Program-made: the position numbers and the translations under genes
The notes under the pieces: model-generated
What the model was told of the DNA's origin: nothing
Seen by the model: only the letters and a program-made list of their open reading frames with translations
The model's database searches: none
Part shown: one piece after another, positions 35,948 to 47,146 of the stretch
How the letters are laid out: each line of letters opens with the position of its first letter
Position numbering within the stretch: position 1 is the stretch's first letter
DNA from: Acephala macrosclerotiorum
Taxonomy: Eukaryota > Ascomycota > Leotiomycetes > Helotiales > Mollisiaceae
Assembly (NCBI GenBank): GCA_014904845.1
Contig: MU119539.1
Location: 2,675 to 51,620 of the forward strand
Length of the DNA stretch: 48,946 bases
Direction of reading: 5' to 3'

Positions 35948-36386
35948 ATGAGAGCTCATCTCTGTCCGAGTGGTGAGGACACTGAACATTCAAGCCTCCA
36001 AGCTTTTGTTAGCTTTTAATCTTATGACACTCAAAGGAGAGTCTCGTAACCCCACTCTAGTGTGAAAGGGGCAACAAATCTTGAGAAAGTTGGCCAACAT
36101 GTCTGCTAGCCTGGAATTTGGACCCTCTGTTTGTCGGCTTTCAATCTTTTTCTAGATTCCGGGTGGGTTTCCAACAGGGGCATGCGGCTTCGAACGCGGT
36201 CAAAGCAAGTTCTATATCAGCTTATCACCATTCCTATGCAGTCCTAGTTTGTGGGTACCATATCTTTTAATCGACCGTCTCTGCCATCTTTTCTCCCCAG
36301 CCTTTGCGTTCACTCTCACTCGTTAACAGTCGTTCTAACACGCTCGTTTTTTCCTTATCTTCGGTGGAAGATTCATTCGTACCATA
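35948..36386. promoter_or_regulatory. Upstream region of the GT2 gene
   Basis: Pyrimidine-rich leader (about 36275-36360) immediately before the ATG at 36387, typical of fungal 5' UTRs. Nothing else recognised. Confidence 0.45.
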
Positions 36387-38748
36387 ATGTCTCCATTGAG
36401 AAAGAAGCAAAGGGAGAGTCCTCAAAGCACTCAAGATGGCCCTTTCTCTATGGTGAGCCGGCCTGTGTCACCGACCTCGCCTTCATTTATGTCTCATGGG
36501 GCTAGAGACTCGATTGCGTCGTCAACATATCCTTTTAATCAGCAAACACAATCGACACCAACAGCCTCGTCGACCAATCTGCTCACATATCCAAGACCAA
36601 CATACCTTCATCACAACTCTTCTTCGTCCTCGCTAGTATCGGATTTCGATGGAGCAACACTGTCATCGCCTGGCCCAGAGAAGCCTTGGATGGAGGGGGA
36701 ACTTTCTCGGAGCAAGTTCAATCGTATGAACGGGAGCACAAATTCTTTCTTCAAGAAGTTTGAGCCAGAGTCATACTCCATCGAGACTGTAAACAAGAAC
36801 GATGATGTCGAATTCCTTCCTCCATGGAAACGGAGAATGTATCGGCTCTCGCCACTTTTCACCTTCCTAGCCGTCGGATCATACTTTCTCTACTACGTTT
36901 ACAGAATTCACTGCACAGTGGTGGCTCAGAAGACGTACCACAAGACTTACATAATGGCTTGGCTCTTCATCGCTGCTGAAGGTTGCGTTGCTTGTGAGTG
37001 TGTTTTCGTCTGCTTTAAGATTCATTGCTAACAAAGACAGGCCCTGCTCTTCTGCACAATTGCTACCAAATGCTGTCTATCCGTGGCCGTAGACGCCCCA
37101 AGCTTCGAATCAGAGGCAACGATGTTCCCACTGTCGATGTATTCATTACCTGTTGCGGAGAAGATACTGATGTCGTACTGGATACCGCCCGTGCAGCTGC
37201 CGCTGTCGACTACCCTTACGATCGTTTCCGAGTTGTCATTCTAGATGATGGCAAGTCTGCAGAGTTGGAAAAGGCAATCATTGATCTGAGCGATGAATAT
37301 CCAAATGTTTTCTATCATGCGAGAATCAAGATCAAGGGCGTGCCACATCACTTCAAGGCTGGTAACCTTACCGGAGGAACTCAACGTGTCACCGAATTGG
37401 AAAATGGAGAGGCGGAGTTCATTGCTGCTTTGGACGCCGATATGATTCCTGAGCGAGACTGGCTCCGCGCTATTATTGCTCATATGGTTAATGACGAGAA
37501 GATGGGACTGGTCTGCCCGCCACAGGTGAGCAGTATTGCCAGAAATGTTTCTACTTGTGCTAACAAGTTTAGTTGTTCTACAATGTTCCGGACAATGATC
37601 CTCTCTGTCAATCTCTAGATACCTTCGTTCACGTCATGGAACCAACCAAGGATGCCAATGGTGTCGCATGGTGCACAGGGTCTGGTTATGCTATTCGCCG
37701 CAAAGCACTGGATGACATTGGAGGCTGGCCTGTGGGCTCGCTTGCCGAAGATACTTTCACTTCATCCTTACTACTTGGGCATGGCTGGAAAACCGCGTTC
37801 TGTCACGAGGGACTGCAATATGGTACTGTCCCCGAAACCTTCGTTGGTCACTTAAAGCAACGTACTCGGTGGACTCTCGGTACGCTCCAGACTGCCGTTA
37901 AGCTTAAGTTCTGTCTGTACGGTGACATGGTCAAGGGAATGGGATTCTTCGCCCGACTCTCTGCCTTCGTTTTCGCCATCGACGCCTTCTTCAAAATCTT
38001 CCTCGTCGTGGCCCTCCTCACCATCCCCATCGTCTTAATCTCCGGAGGTCAATTAGTCGCATACACAACCTTGACCCAACTCCGCTGGCAAATCCGTCTC
38101 GGCTTCGCAAATCTGATCCTGACTCGTATCAATGAATGGGTTACCTATCTTCCATCCGGATACCGTCTTGCGCAGCGCGATATTGGCGCTCAAATGTGGA
38201 TGGCGCCCTACCACGCCATGACCATCATCCGTTCATTCATCCTTCCAACCTGGCTCGGCGGAAAAGCCATGGCCTTCTCCTCCTCTGGCTCCATCAAATC
38301 CGACCTTGACGAGCGGAACCCCAAGAACCGCGCCCCTCTCTTCCGTCGCCTCAAAGTCATGCTGTGGGATTGCGATCTCTACATGCATCTCCTGTATGTC
38401 ATATTCGTTATCACTGCTGTGACGTACTCGACTGTCAGGGGTATTTTGGAGAATAGGGACCATATGAATAAGGTGTGGATGTATCTCCTTACACACGCTT
38501 TCTGGCCGCCAATGTTGTGGATGATTGCTCTTACGGCTTGCTGTGAGCCGATTAGGTATACTATTTGGCCACCTACCATGCCGGACAGAGAAGAGCTCCT
38601 CGATCGAGACCCAGATACTCAGATTGCGAGACCGAAGCCGCATTGGATTAAGCAGCGATACTCGAAGCGGACCTTCTGGCATGAGTTGCAATACTCGGGA
38701 GTCACAGCTTTCACAGCTGTCATTTTCGCCGGAGCTTTCTTTGTTTGA
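36387..38748 (+). CDS. Cellulose-synthase-like GT2 glycosyltransferase
   Basis: Exons 36387-36993, 37041-37525 and 37573-38748 (introns 47 and 47 nt) give 755 residues. A Ser/Pro-rich cytosolic tail of about 150 residues precedes two membrane helices (LFTFLAVGSYFLYYVY; MAWLFIAAEGCVA). The catalytic domain has all GT2 processive motifs: VVILDDG (first Asp), AALDADM (DxD), AEDTFTS (catalytic ED) and QRTRW (QxxRW), then four or more C-terminal helices. Length and layout match the fungal GT2 described in Zymoseptoria tritici and Fusarium graminearum as needed for hyphal extension on solid surfaces and for virulence. It is inferred to make or extrude a beta-linked polysaccharide at the plasma membrane. 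Flanks are gene-poor on both sides and a RIP-damaged transposon begins 340 bp downstream. Confidence 0.95.
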
Positions 38749-39087
38749 AGAGCTTGAATGCCAATAGGAGATGGTGGTGGAAGCCTTTGTTTCGATAGAG
38801 TGCGATGAGTCTATGTCTTTACTGCATGTAGAGTTCAGCGAAAACGGTGCTGGTGGAGTTGGATTCCGCACATGATGAATTGATTGATATTGCTTGACGG
38901 AGTATGAGATCGGATGAGCATTTACAACCACCCTAGATTAATTAATAATAGATCTCAAATATAGAAATGATTGAGCTTAGCCTTTTTGGGTTGTCATTTT
39001 CTGATTGTCTCGACATGGGCAAGTTTCATATTTGGAGTTTTCTTGTCTTGGTAGTTGAACTCGACAATTTTATTTTCTGTCCCAAGG

Positions 39088-41322
39088 TCGGTTAGTTACA
39101 GCCGTAACCGATTTCCCGTTAGCGAGCGCCACCCGATCGAAAGCACCACCAAAAAACGCGTAAATTTACCTCTCAACCATCACTTTAACCATAGCTAGAG
39201 TCGATAAATCAGCACGTGTGACCTCTGCAGTGAAAGCAATTAAAAGCGAAAGATTTAGTAGTGCTAGAGAAGCAGCTAGAGAGTTTAAAGTTTATTACAC
39301 GGCTATTACTAAAAGATTAAAAGGCATCACTAAAACTAAGCGAAAAGCCTTATCATTTTACTACTAAGCACTCACCGATAAGCAAAAAGAGCTTTTAATC
39401 GCTTAAATTAATAAGCTTATAGACCGAGAAATGTTTTCTACTAGTCAAATAGTCAAGAACTTCGCAGAGAAAATTAAAGGAATAAAAGTCGAGAAGAACT
39501 AGACTAGCGATTTTGTGAAGCGTTATAAAATTAAACTAAAAAGTGCTTATTTACGGAATATCGACAATCTGCGCTTTTTTGTAGAGTAAGTAGAGATATT
39601 TATAATGTTTTTTACACTAGTAAAGTCTTTATTTATACTTGTTTTAATCTATTTAATATTTTAATAATTAACGTATTTAAAATGTTTAATTAGTTTAAAT
39701 CATCGAACAATACTATATTACGACGAAGAATTTTTATAATTTCGACGAGAAAAAGTTTTTTATTAATATAGCACGTACAATAAAAAAAAATTATAACTTT
39801 AAAAGTATATAAATTTAATCGTATTACTAAAAATAAATAAAATAGAAATAGAGAGTTTATATTTTTACTCGTATACGTATTTACTATTAATCGAACAATA
39901 TTTTTATTTTTTATATATCGAGACAAATTAAACGATTTATAAGATATTTAAATATAAAATATAAATTTAAATAATAAAATATTTTTTATTAGTTCGAATA
40001 ATAAATAGAGTAATAATAAACTTGAACTAATTTAATTATAATAAGTTTTTAAACGTTTTATTAAATTTATTAATTCGAAAGTAAAACGATTTCTTTTAAT
40101 TAATAAACATTTTTTTCACGTTAATATAAAGTTTATTAAATAATGTAATTCTTATAAAATTATATTTATAATTTTATTATTTTATATAATATATAGATTT
40201 TAATTTTTAAATATAAATTTATTTTAATTATTTTTTATAATATATTTTTAAAAACTAAAAAAACTTATATTAAATAATAGAGATTTTATTTTTATATTTA
40301 AACGTTTTTTTATTCACTTTTTAAAAATACTTAAAAAATGTTTTTTATATATTAAAATATTTAATATACATTTAAAAAGTTTAAAATTTAATCCATCGAT
40401 TATATTAATATTATTTCTCAAATTATTAAATTTATAATAGATTTTAACGTACTAATTAATTTTTTACGATTTTTTAAAAATACTAAAAATATTCGACATA
40501 TAAAAATCGAATATAATAAAAAAACTAATATCGAGAAAAAAAAAACGATAAATAATATATTTAATATTATATTAAAAAACTTTTTTAAGATTTTTATTTT
40601 AAAATATAAAAATCAAAGTTTTTATAATACTATTATTATAAAGTAAAAAAAGTGTAAAAGAAATAAAAAATTGAATTTAAAAAATAAAAAAAATAATAAA
40701 ATAAAAATATAATTTTTATTAAAAGTAATTAAAATAATAGTTTACTAAATCGAACTAAAAATTAAAACTCAATTGAATAAAAAAATTAAAAAAAACTAAA
40801 AAAATTGTAAAAACAATTAAAAAAATAAAAAACGATCAAAAGAAAAATAAATAAACCGTTTATTAAACAGTGAAACAATTATAAAAAAAATGAATAAAAA
40901 CTATTTTTATTTTATTTACTTCGCTATAAAAAGTTTTTATCGAGTCTAAAAAAAAAACGATTAAATTTTAAACGCTTATTTTAAAGGCCTCAAAAATTAG
41001 TATATTTTTTTTCAACTTTTAAAAAAAATAATAAAAAAATATTTAGAATTTAATAATCATATTAAAAATAATTATATCGAATTTAAAATTAAAACAAATA
41101 AAACGTAATAAGTATATAATTAAACTACTAAAAAAATTCGAGTATAAAAAATAATTTTACGCGATTGTATTTAAATAAATAATAATTTTTATTTCAAGTT
41201 TTAAATCAATTAATAAAATAATTATAATTTTATAAAATTTTGAAATATAATAATATTTTTACAAATAGTAGTACTTTCGATCGAGTAATACTCGCTAACG
41301 AGAAATCGATTACTAATAATTA
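39088..41322 (+). mobile_element. RIP-damaged pogo/Fot1-like DNA transposon
   Basis: The left end (about 39088-39142) and right end (about 41276-41322) are inverted repeats once G-to-A and C-to-T changes are allowed: the complement of the left contains CTTTCGATCGGGTGGCGCTC and the right contains CTTTCGATCGAGTAATACTC. From 39222 to 39594 a + strand frame reads as the N-terminal helix-turn-helix/CENP-B-like part of a pogo-family transposase (FSSAREAAREFKVYYTAITK; ALTDKQKELLIA; QIVKNFAEKIKGI; TSDFVKRYKIKLKSAYLR), broken by TAA and TAG codons. The remaining 1.7 kb, where the DDE domain should be, is reduced to A/T. The element is 2.2 kb, near the normal size of Fot1-type elements, and inactive. 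Confidence 0.8.
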
Positions 41323-41700
41323 ATCTTCTAAAAAATTACGCGATTTTTTTATAAATACTCAAAAAAAAAAAAAAACTTTATTAAATTTATAAGAATAATA
41401 ATTTTTTAACTACGTATATATTTATATTACAAATAGAATTAATCGAAAGAAATACTATTAAAACGATTAATTTTCGAAGGATTTATTAATTAAAACTTAT
41501 TTAGCGCAATAAAAGTAGTTGGATTTTAATCGGTTTTAAGACTAAAAATGTTTAATTTTTGCGATAAATTTATAATTTTGAAAAAAGCGCCTTTACTACA
41601 AATCCAAAGACTAATAAAAACGAGTATAAAATTGTATTTATAGTAAAATTAAATATTAATTACTTTTTTTTAAAGATAGAGACTATAGTTGAAAAGCAAA
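41323..41700. repeat. AT-rich sequence downstream of the transposon
   Basis: Still AT-rich beyond the inferred right terminus, with slightly more G/C. It may be a second, unidentified repeat or RIP spreading past the element's edge. Balanced composition resumes near 41700. Confidence 0.6.
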
Positions 41701-41819
41701 TAAGAAGGGCGCAGTCAAAGGGATTTCACTACTATTTGATGTTCGCCTAAAATCGCGTAATTTTCTGGAAGACTAGTTATTGGTAGGGCTATAGCACGCC
41801 GCGCTTACTCAGGCGCTAA

Positions 41820-41834
41820 TCACCCTCGGCTCAG
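41820..41834 (+). repeat. 15-bp direct repeat, left copy
   Basis: TCACCCTCGGCTCAG, identical to 43264-43278 and followed in both places by a related A/G-rich run (CGAAAGC here, GTAAAAGC there). Similar ACTCAGG/GCTCAGG words lie just upstream of each copy. The pair brackets the HNH gene. Confidence 0.7.
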
Positions 41835-41910
41835 CGAAAGCACTTTCCATCTTCAAACGCGCCTGCCATCTCCTACATGATGCACGCTACACGCCATCTA
41901 AATCTTCACG

Positions 41911-43076
41911 ATGTCGTCTTCTTCTGCTCACTCCAGCTCCGGCTCCTCATACCCCGACTCCTCACACTCCGACAGCTTCCTACAGCTTGAAAGTATTATC
42001 GAAGAGCACCCCAAAGACACTCTCCCACACTCCGCAGACGCTCTACTACACCTCGTAGACGGCCCCTCCTCCCCGCTACACGAAGACACTCAGCCTTCTC
42101 CAATGCCATCCCATAACCGCTCCGCAGGGCGCGACGTTCATATTTTTGATGCAAGCGATCGAAGCACTGCAATTGGTGGCCTGATTCTCACAGCCGGTGT
42201 TACAAATGCCAACTTGTATGCCATGATGAAGATTATTGCCTTCTTTGACAGCGAATATATTCTGCGGAATGAAAGCGGTATCACGATAGAGAAGGATGAC
42301 TCTCCACTTCTTCCTGGAAACTATTACATTGATTCTCCTCGTACGTTTTTATTAAACAAAGCTTTTACATAACTAACTTGTAAGTAGATCCGTTTGTTGT
42401 CAACAATGAGACCGTGCTAGTCCGTACAATTTCTTCATCACAAACAGGACCTCGTGTACATGCCTTCCGAGACGCTGTACGTTTGCGGGATGGTCGATGT
42501 ATTATAACAGGGGTAGTAGCACTTGGTGCTCAATATGGTAATTGGCGCAGCTTTGAGGCCGCACATATCTTCCCGCTGGCTTATGAGGAGCACTGGAGGA
42601 ATAACGATTTTGCCCGTTGGATCTCAATCCCCCCAATCGTAGGAGGTTTCATCAATTCTGCACAGAATGGGCTATTGCTTCGCAGTAATATACACGATCT
42701 CTTTGACTCGTATGAAATCTCGATTAATCCAGACGTACGTATCTTCTAATCTTTACGAAGACAAAGTAGCTAATTATTATTTTAGGACAGTCACAAAATT
42801 ATGCACTTCGGCTTTGATTATGATGGAATTGCTGGAAAACATCTCGATCAAAGATTTCTTGATGATCCTCAAAGACCACCAGATGAGCTCTTCAGGTGGC
42901 ATTTTCGACAAGCGGTTCTCACTAATATGAGGGGTGCTGGCGAGCCTAGATTCGAGCATGATTTCCCGCCTGGCTCTGATATAATGGGTGAGGTACTCGC
43001 GGGCCCAAAGGCTGCTGAAAGGATGGAGTTTGAGCTGTTTGGTCGCTTGGCGACTGAAGTTGATTTGACTCAATAG
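41911..43076 (+). CDS. HNH-nuclease-domain protein (fungal HNH_2 type)
   Basis: Exons 41911-42340, 42388-42734 and 42786-43076 (introns 47 and 51 nt) splice in phase to 355 residues. A Ser/His-rich, disordered N-terminal region (about 90 residues) is followed by a domain with the fungal HNH_2 pattern: RDAVRLRDGRCIITG, then EAAHIFPLAYEEHW (catalytic-like His), then INSAQNGLLLRSNIHDLFDS with the final N and H, and ISINPD. Such proteins are common and multi-copy in filamentous ascomycetes, and no cellular role is established. The residues needed for a beta-beta-alpha metal site are all present, so DNA cleavage is possible. It sits beside a dead transposon and between a 15-bp direct repeat. Confidence 0.88.
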
Positions 43077-43643
43077 ACGTGTATGTAATTTTAGGAAGTT
43101 GTTTTAACTTCTTGTACAATAAGGCCATCCCACATTTGTTTCTACTTTGTGATGTACCTTGGCAACTGAGCTAGATTAAAAGGGCGCCAAAATAGGCCAC
43201 CAAGGAGCCAAAATAGGATCCTACTTTAGTATTTAGGCTGGCTCAGGCCGTGCTCAGGAATGCTCACCCTCGGCTCAGGTAAAAGCGGCCGCTGCTCACG
43301 TTCAGAGACTAAAACGGAATCAGCGAAAGAAAAATTCGAGTATGACTATAGTGGTAGTTGCTAACTCGTAGGCCGCGGTAGAAATAAAACGCCGCTCTTT
43401 TCCTTCATATTTTTGTTCATATTTTCACTTCGTTGATACGAGGGAGATTATTAGATTAGTGGGCTTCAAGGAGGATCATTCACTTATTCGTATCTCGTAT
43501 TTCTGTTGTCACTTGCACATTTTGGGAATTAAACTTTGTTCTAGGGCAGGGGCTTGTTCATTCTTTTGCTATGGATTCTCATTCTATCTCCACTTACCTT
43601 CTCTCTCAGGTCTTGTCTACCGCCATCTCGATGGGGGTTCCTC
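43077..43643. other. Intergenic with direct-repeat copy
   Basis: Holds the 3' flank of the HNH gene and the 3' flank of the convergent SprT-like gene. Between about 43230 and 43280 the word GCTCAGG or a close variant recurs several times. No gene seen. Confidence 0.5.
43264..43278 (+). repeat. 15-bp direct repeat, right copy
   Basis: Identical to 41820-41834 (1.44 kb apart). It lies within a cluster of GCTCAGG-like words. Confidence 0.7.
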
Positions 43644-44840
43644 TTACAAGATGACGCAACACTTGTCCTCATCTTTGGGATGTCTACGTTGGACTCCTGT
43701 TCGTCGATGATGCTCGTGATCATCATTGTTGTCAACAGGGAGGCGAACGGGAAGGTTTGCTTGTCTTGCTGGTCGATCTGGCCTTGCGACATCTGGCTCT
43801 CCGAACATCGCAAACTGCTGAGCTGTTGGCTTCCACTTGGACTGTTGCATCTCCAACTCCAGCGATTCTCGTACGCGGCAGTCTACATGCCATGGAACTT
43901 CTTGTCCGAGTGCTTCTGACATGGGCGCGAGGGCGTTGATGAATGGCGGTCCGTGACCTGCACCCATTCCCCCTTTCTGTGGCGCGTTGTTGCGAGTACA
44001 TTCATCGCATTCACAGCCGTAGATATCGAAGAAAGCAGTTAACATCGTGTTGAGCAAGGTGCAAATTAGGGCCTCGGCAAATCCAGCGGGGTCTCTTTGT
44101 GAGTCTCCTTCTGGTGGCTCCGCCGTGTTGATTCTGATGTTTTTGCGACCTGGATCGTAGAATCCTTGTCTCCGGCTTCCAGGCTTGTGGTACAGCGAGA
44201 ATCCTCCTTCGAGTCCTTTACGAATAAGGGAGCCGAAGAAGAAGACCGTGTCTAAAATGCCGACCCACGCTTCGAGGAATTCTCGGATCTCTGCTGTAGT
44301 GTTAGAAGAGAGGTTGTTGGGTGCGTTGCCGCGAACGATGCCTTGTTGTGTGATGTCGAGACGAGTCGCGAATTTTACTGGTGCAGTGGCTGCATTGGCT
44401 CGGAGAAGTCGGGCTAGGTCTCGGACATCGTACGCTTTTGGGACTGCGTTCGGGAGGTCAAGTTCGAGGTCGAGGTGCTCGGCGAGGTGCTGGGCACGTT
44501 CTTCTCGATTGCTTTGTTGGCTTCGGTGACTGCGGTGACTGCGGTGACTGCGTTGGCTTCGATTGCGGGCTATAGGAGCGGCAGCTTGGTTTCGTGCTAC
44601 TGCGGCGGCAGCAGCAGCAGTGGCAGCTTCACCAGCATTGGGATTTGCGCCTCTTGATTGACGCCTAGGATGCCTTTCGGGCTGAGCTGGTTCTGGGTTG
44701 TCGTTGTTCATTCGTGCGTCGAGAGCTTCAAGCGCAGCAAGGTGATGTGCGGGCACGCCCGGGTGGATTCCTCCATTGGAGGGACGTCGATGAGAGTTGC
44801 TTCGCGAAGGCCGACGACCGCCGTTTCTTCTTCCGGACAT
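43644..44840 (-). CDS. SprT-like fold protein lacking HExxH, with CVIL prenylation box
   Basis: Single exon, 398 residues, ATG at 44840-44838 (a longer frame has only a TTG). The N terminus is Arg/Ser/Ala-rich with RSHRSHRSHRS-type repeats (about residues 85-110), probably disordered. Residues about 210-340 resemble SprT-like metalloproteases: GFYDPGRKNIRIN, AEALICTLLNTMLTAFFDIY, GCECDEC, GAGHGPPFINAL. Where SprT proteins have HExxH (usually LLHEMLHAFF) this one has NTMLT, so two zinc ligands and the catalytic Glu are gone, while the Cys-rich loop and GHG remain. The last four residues, CVIL after KC, form a geranylgeranylation box of the Rho type, implying membrane attachment. Inferred: a catalytically dead, lipid-anchored scaffold or binding protein. 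Confidence 0.78.
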   Translation of the reverse strand: MSGRRNGGRRPSRSNSHRRPSNGGIHPGVPAHHLAALEALDARMNNDNPEPAQPERHPRRQSRGANPNAGEAATAAAAAAVARNQAAAPIARNRSQRSHRSHRSHRSQQSNREERAQHLAEHLDLELDLPNAVPKAYDVRDLARLLRANAATAPVKFATRLDITQQGIVRGNAPNNLSSNTTAEIREFLEAWVGILDTVFFFGSLIRKGLEGGFSLYHKPGSRRQGFYDPGRKNIRINTAEPPEGDSQRDPAGFAEALICTLLNTMLTAFFDIYGCECDECTRNNAPQKGGMGAGHGPPFINALAPMSEALGQEVPWHVDCRVRESLELEMQQSKWKPTAQQFAMFGEPDVARPDRPARQANLPVRLPVDNNDDHEHHRRTGVQRRHPKDEDKCCVIL

Positions 44841-45410
44841 GATTCTTGTTGTTTCTTTGTCTTGAAGTTTTCGGTTCAAGTTTACGGATGAGGTTAAATG
44901 CGTGGACGAGATTGAGGACTAGAAGAAATTCTTGCCCAGGACATGAAAATTGCACTTTTTTGTTCCTCTGTTCAATTTATCATTGGCGTCTTGTTACCCT
45001 CTTGTTCACCGAAGTGGATTTTTCCTGCTTCTAGAACATAGTTCTACGTACTCAAAACAGAGCTGGAAACAGTAGCGACCAGGCTATGATTGCCAATGCC
45101 ACGAAGAAGCGGAGCTGTATACTTCGCTCAAGCTATTTGCGTGCCTCATTGCTGTTCTCTTAACAGAAAGATCCGGTTGCCTGCCAATTCAGTCTCAAAG
45201 CCGCAGAGATAACTACGAAGTTGACGTTCTTTGACGATTCTGACACGAATGGACAAAGAAATTATTGTCCGGAAGCAACTAATTCAACTACGACCCGAAA
45301 ACAAAGCGAGGATTGTTCGAGAACAAAGAGCCGATTTTCGCTCAAGAGCCTCACCAATCAGCTTTGCAAAATATGCGAAGTTTCATTAATTATGCATTGA
45401 ATCGAGGCCA
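44841..45410. promoter_or_regulatory. Divergent intergenic region
   Basis: 570 bp between the start of the SprT-like gene (-) and the start of the HEL-motif gene (+); both promoters should lie here. No specific sites recognised. Confidence 0.45.
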
Positions 45411-46638
45411 ATGTCTTCCTCCAGCTCACTATCAGACTTATCCTCAACCATGGGGCAATCCCCAGTGCAGCAACTCACCATGTTAACCGAGCTAGCCAAG
45501 ATATATAGCCACCCCCTACACGGGCGCGATCCAGAAGTGATGGATCGTTGCTACGATCACGATGTGATTGATGGCAGGATCCCGTTGAAAAGTGGATTAA
45601 CACCACTCGACATCAAAGACTATCGCAGCGAACGGGAACTCAGATTTTACAATATCATGTTGGGGCATCAACGAGCTCGCTTCTGCAGTAAGTAATGCAG
45701 GGAAGAGTTGGTAGACACAGTTAATGAAATTTCCCAGTGTTCACTGCTGCTGAGCTCGAAGCTAGTGATGCGTGGGCTCCTGTAAGGACAGAGCCTTCCA
45801 TCTCTCTTTCCCAGGTGCCTTTACACCCATTGATTGATAAGCCACAATGGGTTCATCCTCTTCCCCTTCATATGGCTTTGAATCCATTGAGGAACGGGAG
45901 ACCTGGGTATTGGACGGTACGCACCCCTTGCCACCTTTCGTGTGTCGATCTGCTGAGATTTATACCAGGCTTCGAACGATATTGTCTGGGATGCGATGCT
46001 TCCATCTTTGCATCTCGCGAGCCAATATCTGTCTCAGGAAGATACGTTACAATGGTATAGAACCCGCATTCTCGCAATCCCAATGTAGCTAATCCTTTTA
46101 GGTGGTATTCATTATTCTTTGGTGACTACGATATGGTGGAGCTCAATAAGATTGAGTGGGGAAATTTCGATCAAATACAACCAGAAAAATTCTCCACCTA
46201 TCATCCGCAGCTCTCGAGACAGACATATGCCAATATATATGACAAAGTTCAGCTAAAGTTTCTGGAATTATGCCCTAAGATTGAGATGCACATGTCTAGT
46301 GGCTTCGTATCAGATTTGCACGGAGATCTCGAGGGCTTTTGTGACGGCATTACACTAAATGAATCAAGTCAACAGGCCAATATGATATTTATTCACCTGG
46401 AACTAATTGAACCACTCTTTAACAAAAATATAACCGCGGCAGAGAGAATGTTAAACATCCATATAGTGGCAATTACTATATTGCATGAGCTATCGGTATG
46501 TGCCCAAAATTTCCATGCTGCCAGCACTGCAGTAGCGAGACTGACAATCTACCAGCACGCGGCGTGGCGGAACATTAGGGATGAGCACAAGATGAAAGCG
46601 GGAGAGCCTTATTTTGAAGACGAAGTGAGCACTGAGCT
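45411..46638 (+). CDS. Fungal hypothetical protein with HEL motif, N-terminal portion
   Basis: Four exons splice in phase: 45411-45687, 45738-45916, 45969-46054, 46102-46638 (359 residues to the next donor, GTAAGT at 46639). The joins restore sensible sequence, for example ARFC|MFTAAELEASDAW and LSQEDTLQW|WYSLFFGD. Near the end come VAITILHELS and EPYFEDEVSTEL; in related fungal proteins I recall an HExxH-like motif followed by EPYFEDE...E, suggestive of a zincin, but here the second His is absent (HELSVCAQ). If intron 46639-46767 is used, a TAG follows within about five codons. The gene either ends near 46640 or continues into 47147-48208 with damage between. No function is known. Confidence 0.55.
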
Positions 46639-47146
46639 GTAAGTATCCGATCTAATACGCTGCTCAACCACTTCATCGCTGATACAAAACCCAAGAGGGT
46701 TCTCGATGCAAGGAATGGTCTGTGTAAACAGGAGGCTCTTGATTAGAAATTTATTAAAATTTAATAGGTTTGGGGTGGAATAGATGAAGGGTTCCTCGGC
46801 CCACACCAAGTGAATGCAAAAGGTAAGTCGTGTTAGCGCAATTTGTTTTCTTGCGCGCGCTGATGCGTGATACACCTAACACCGGAGGGCGAAGGGCGTC
46901 CCACATACAACAATAAAGTTATGCTGACCTGTAGTCTTTGCATGTAGGAGTACCGGCAGCTGGAGTTAATCGGTAAAATGATCCGGAAGGATGAAGCAGA
47001 AAAGGCTTGTATTGACAGAGCATAGACGACCCTGGAACAAATACATATGCGAAAAATTAAGTCCCGAATGGCCTACCATAAAAGGTTGGGTCTGTGAGAC
47101 TACCTACAATTTGCCTTCACTGATTTCTTCTTAAAAGCCAAACCAG
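46639..47146. other. Unresolved stretch between the two parts of the HEL-motif gene
   Basis: Several stops in all frames. A frame at about 46949-47100 reads ELIGKMIRKDEAEKACIDRA, then TAG, then TTLEQIHMRKIKSRMAYHKR, coding-like but broken. This could be an insertion, a decayed exon or an unrelated fragment. Confidence 0.35.

Noticed and set aside
43554..44891. Several + strand open frames opposite the SprT-like gene
   Set aside because: They mirror the Ala/Arg/Ser-rich codons of the real gene on the other strand and contain no domain.
46484..46545. An intron after HELS in the HEL-motif gene that might restore HExxH
   Set aside because: No GT-AG pair in this stretch keeps the following EPYFEDE frame, whereas the unspliced sequence stays open.
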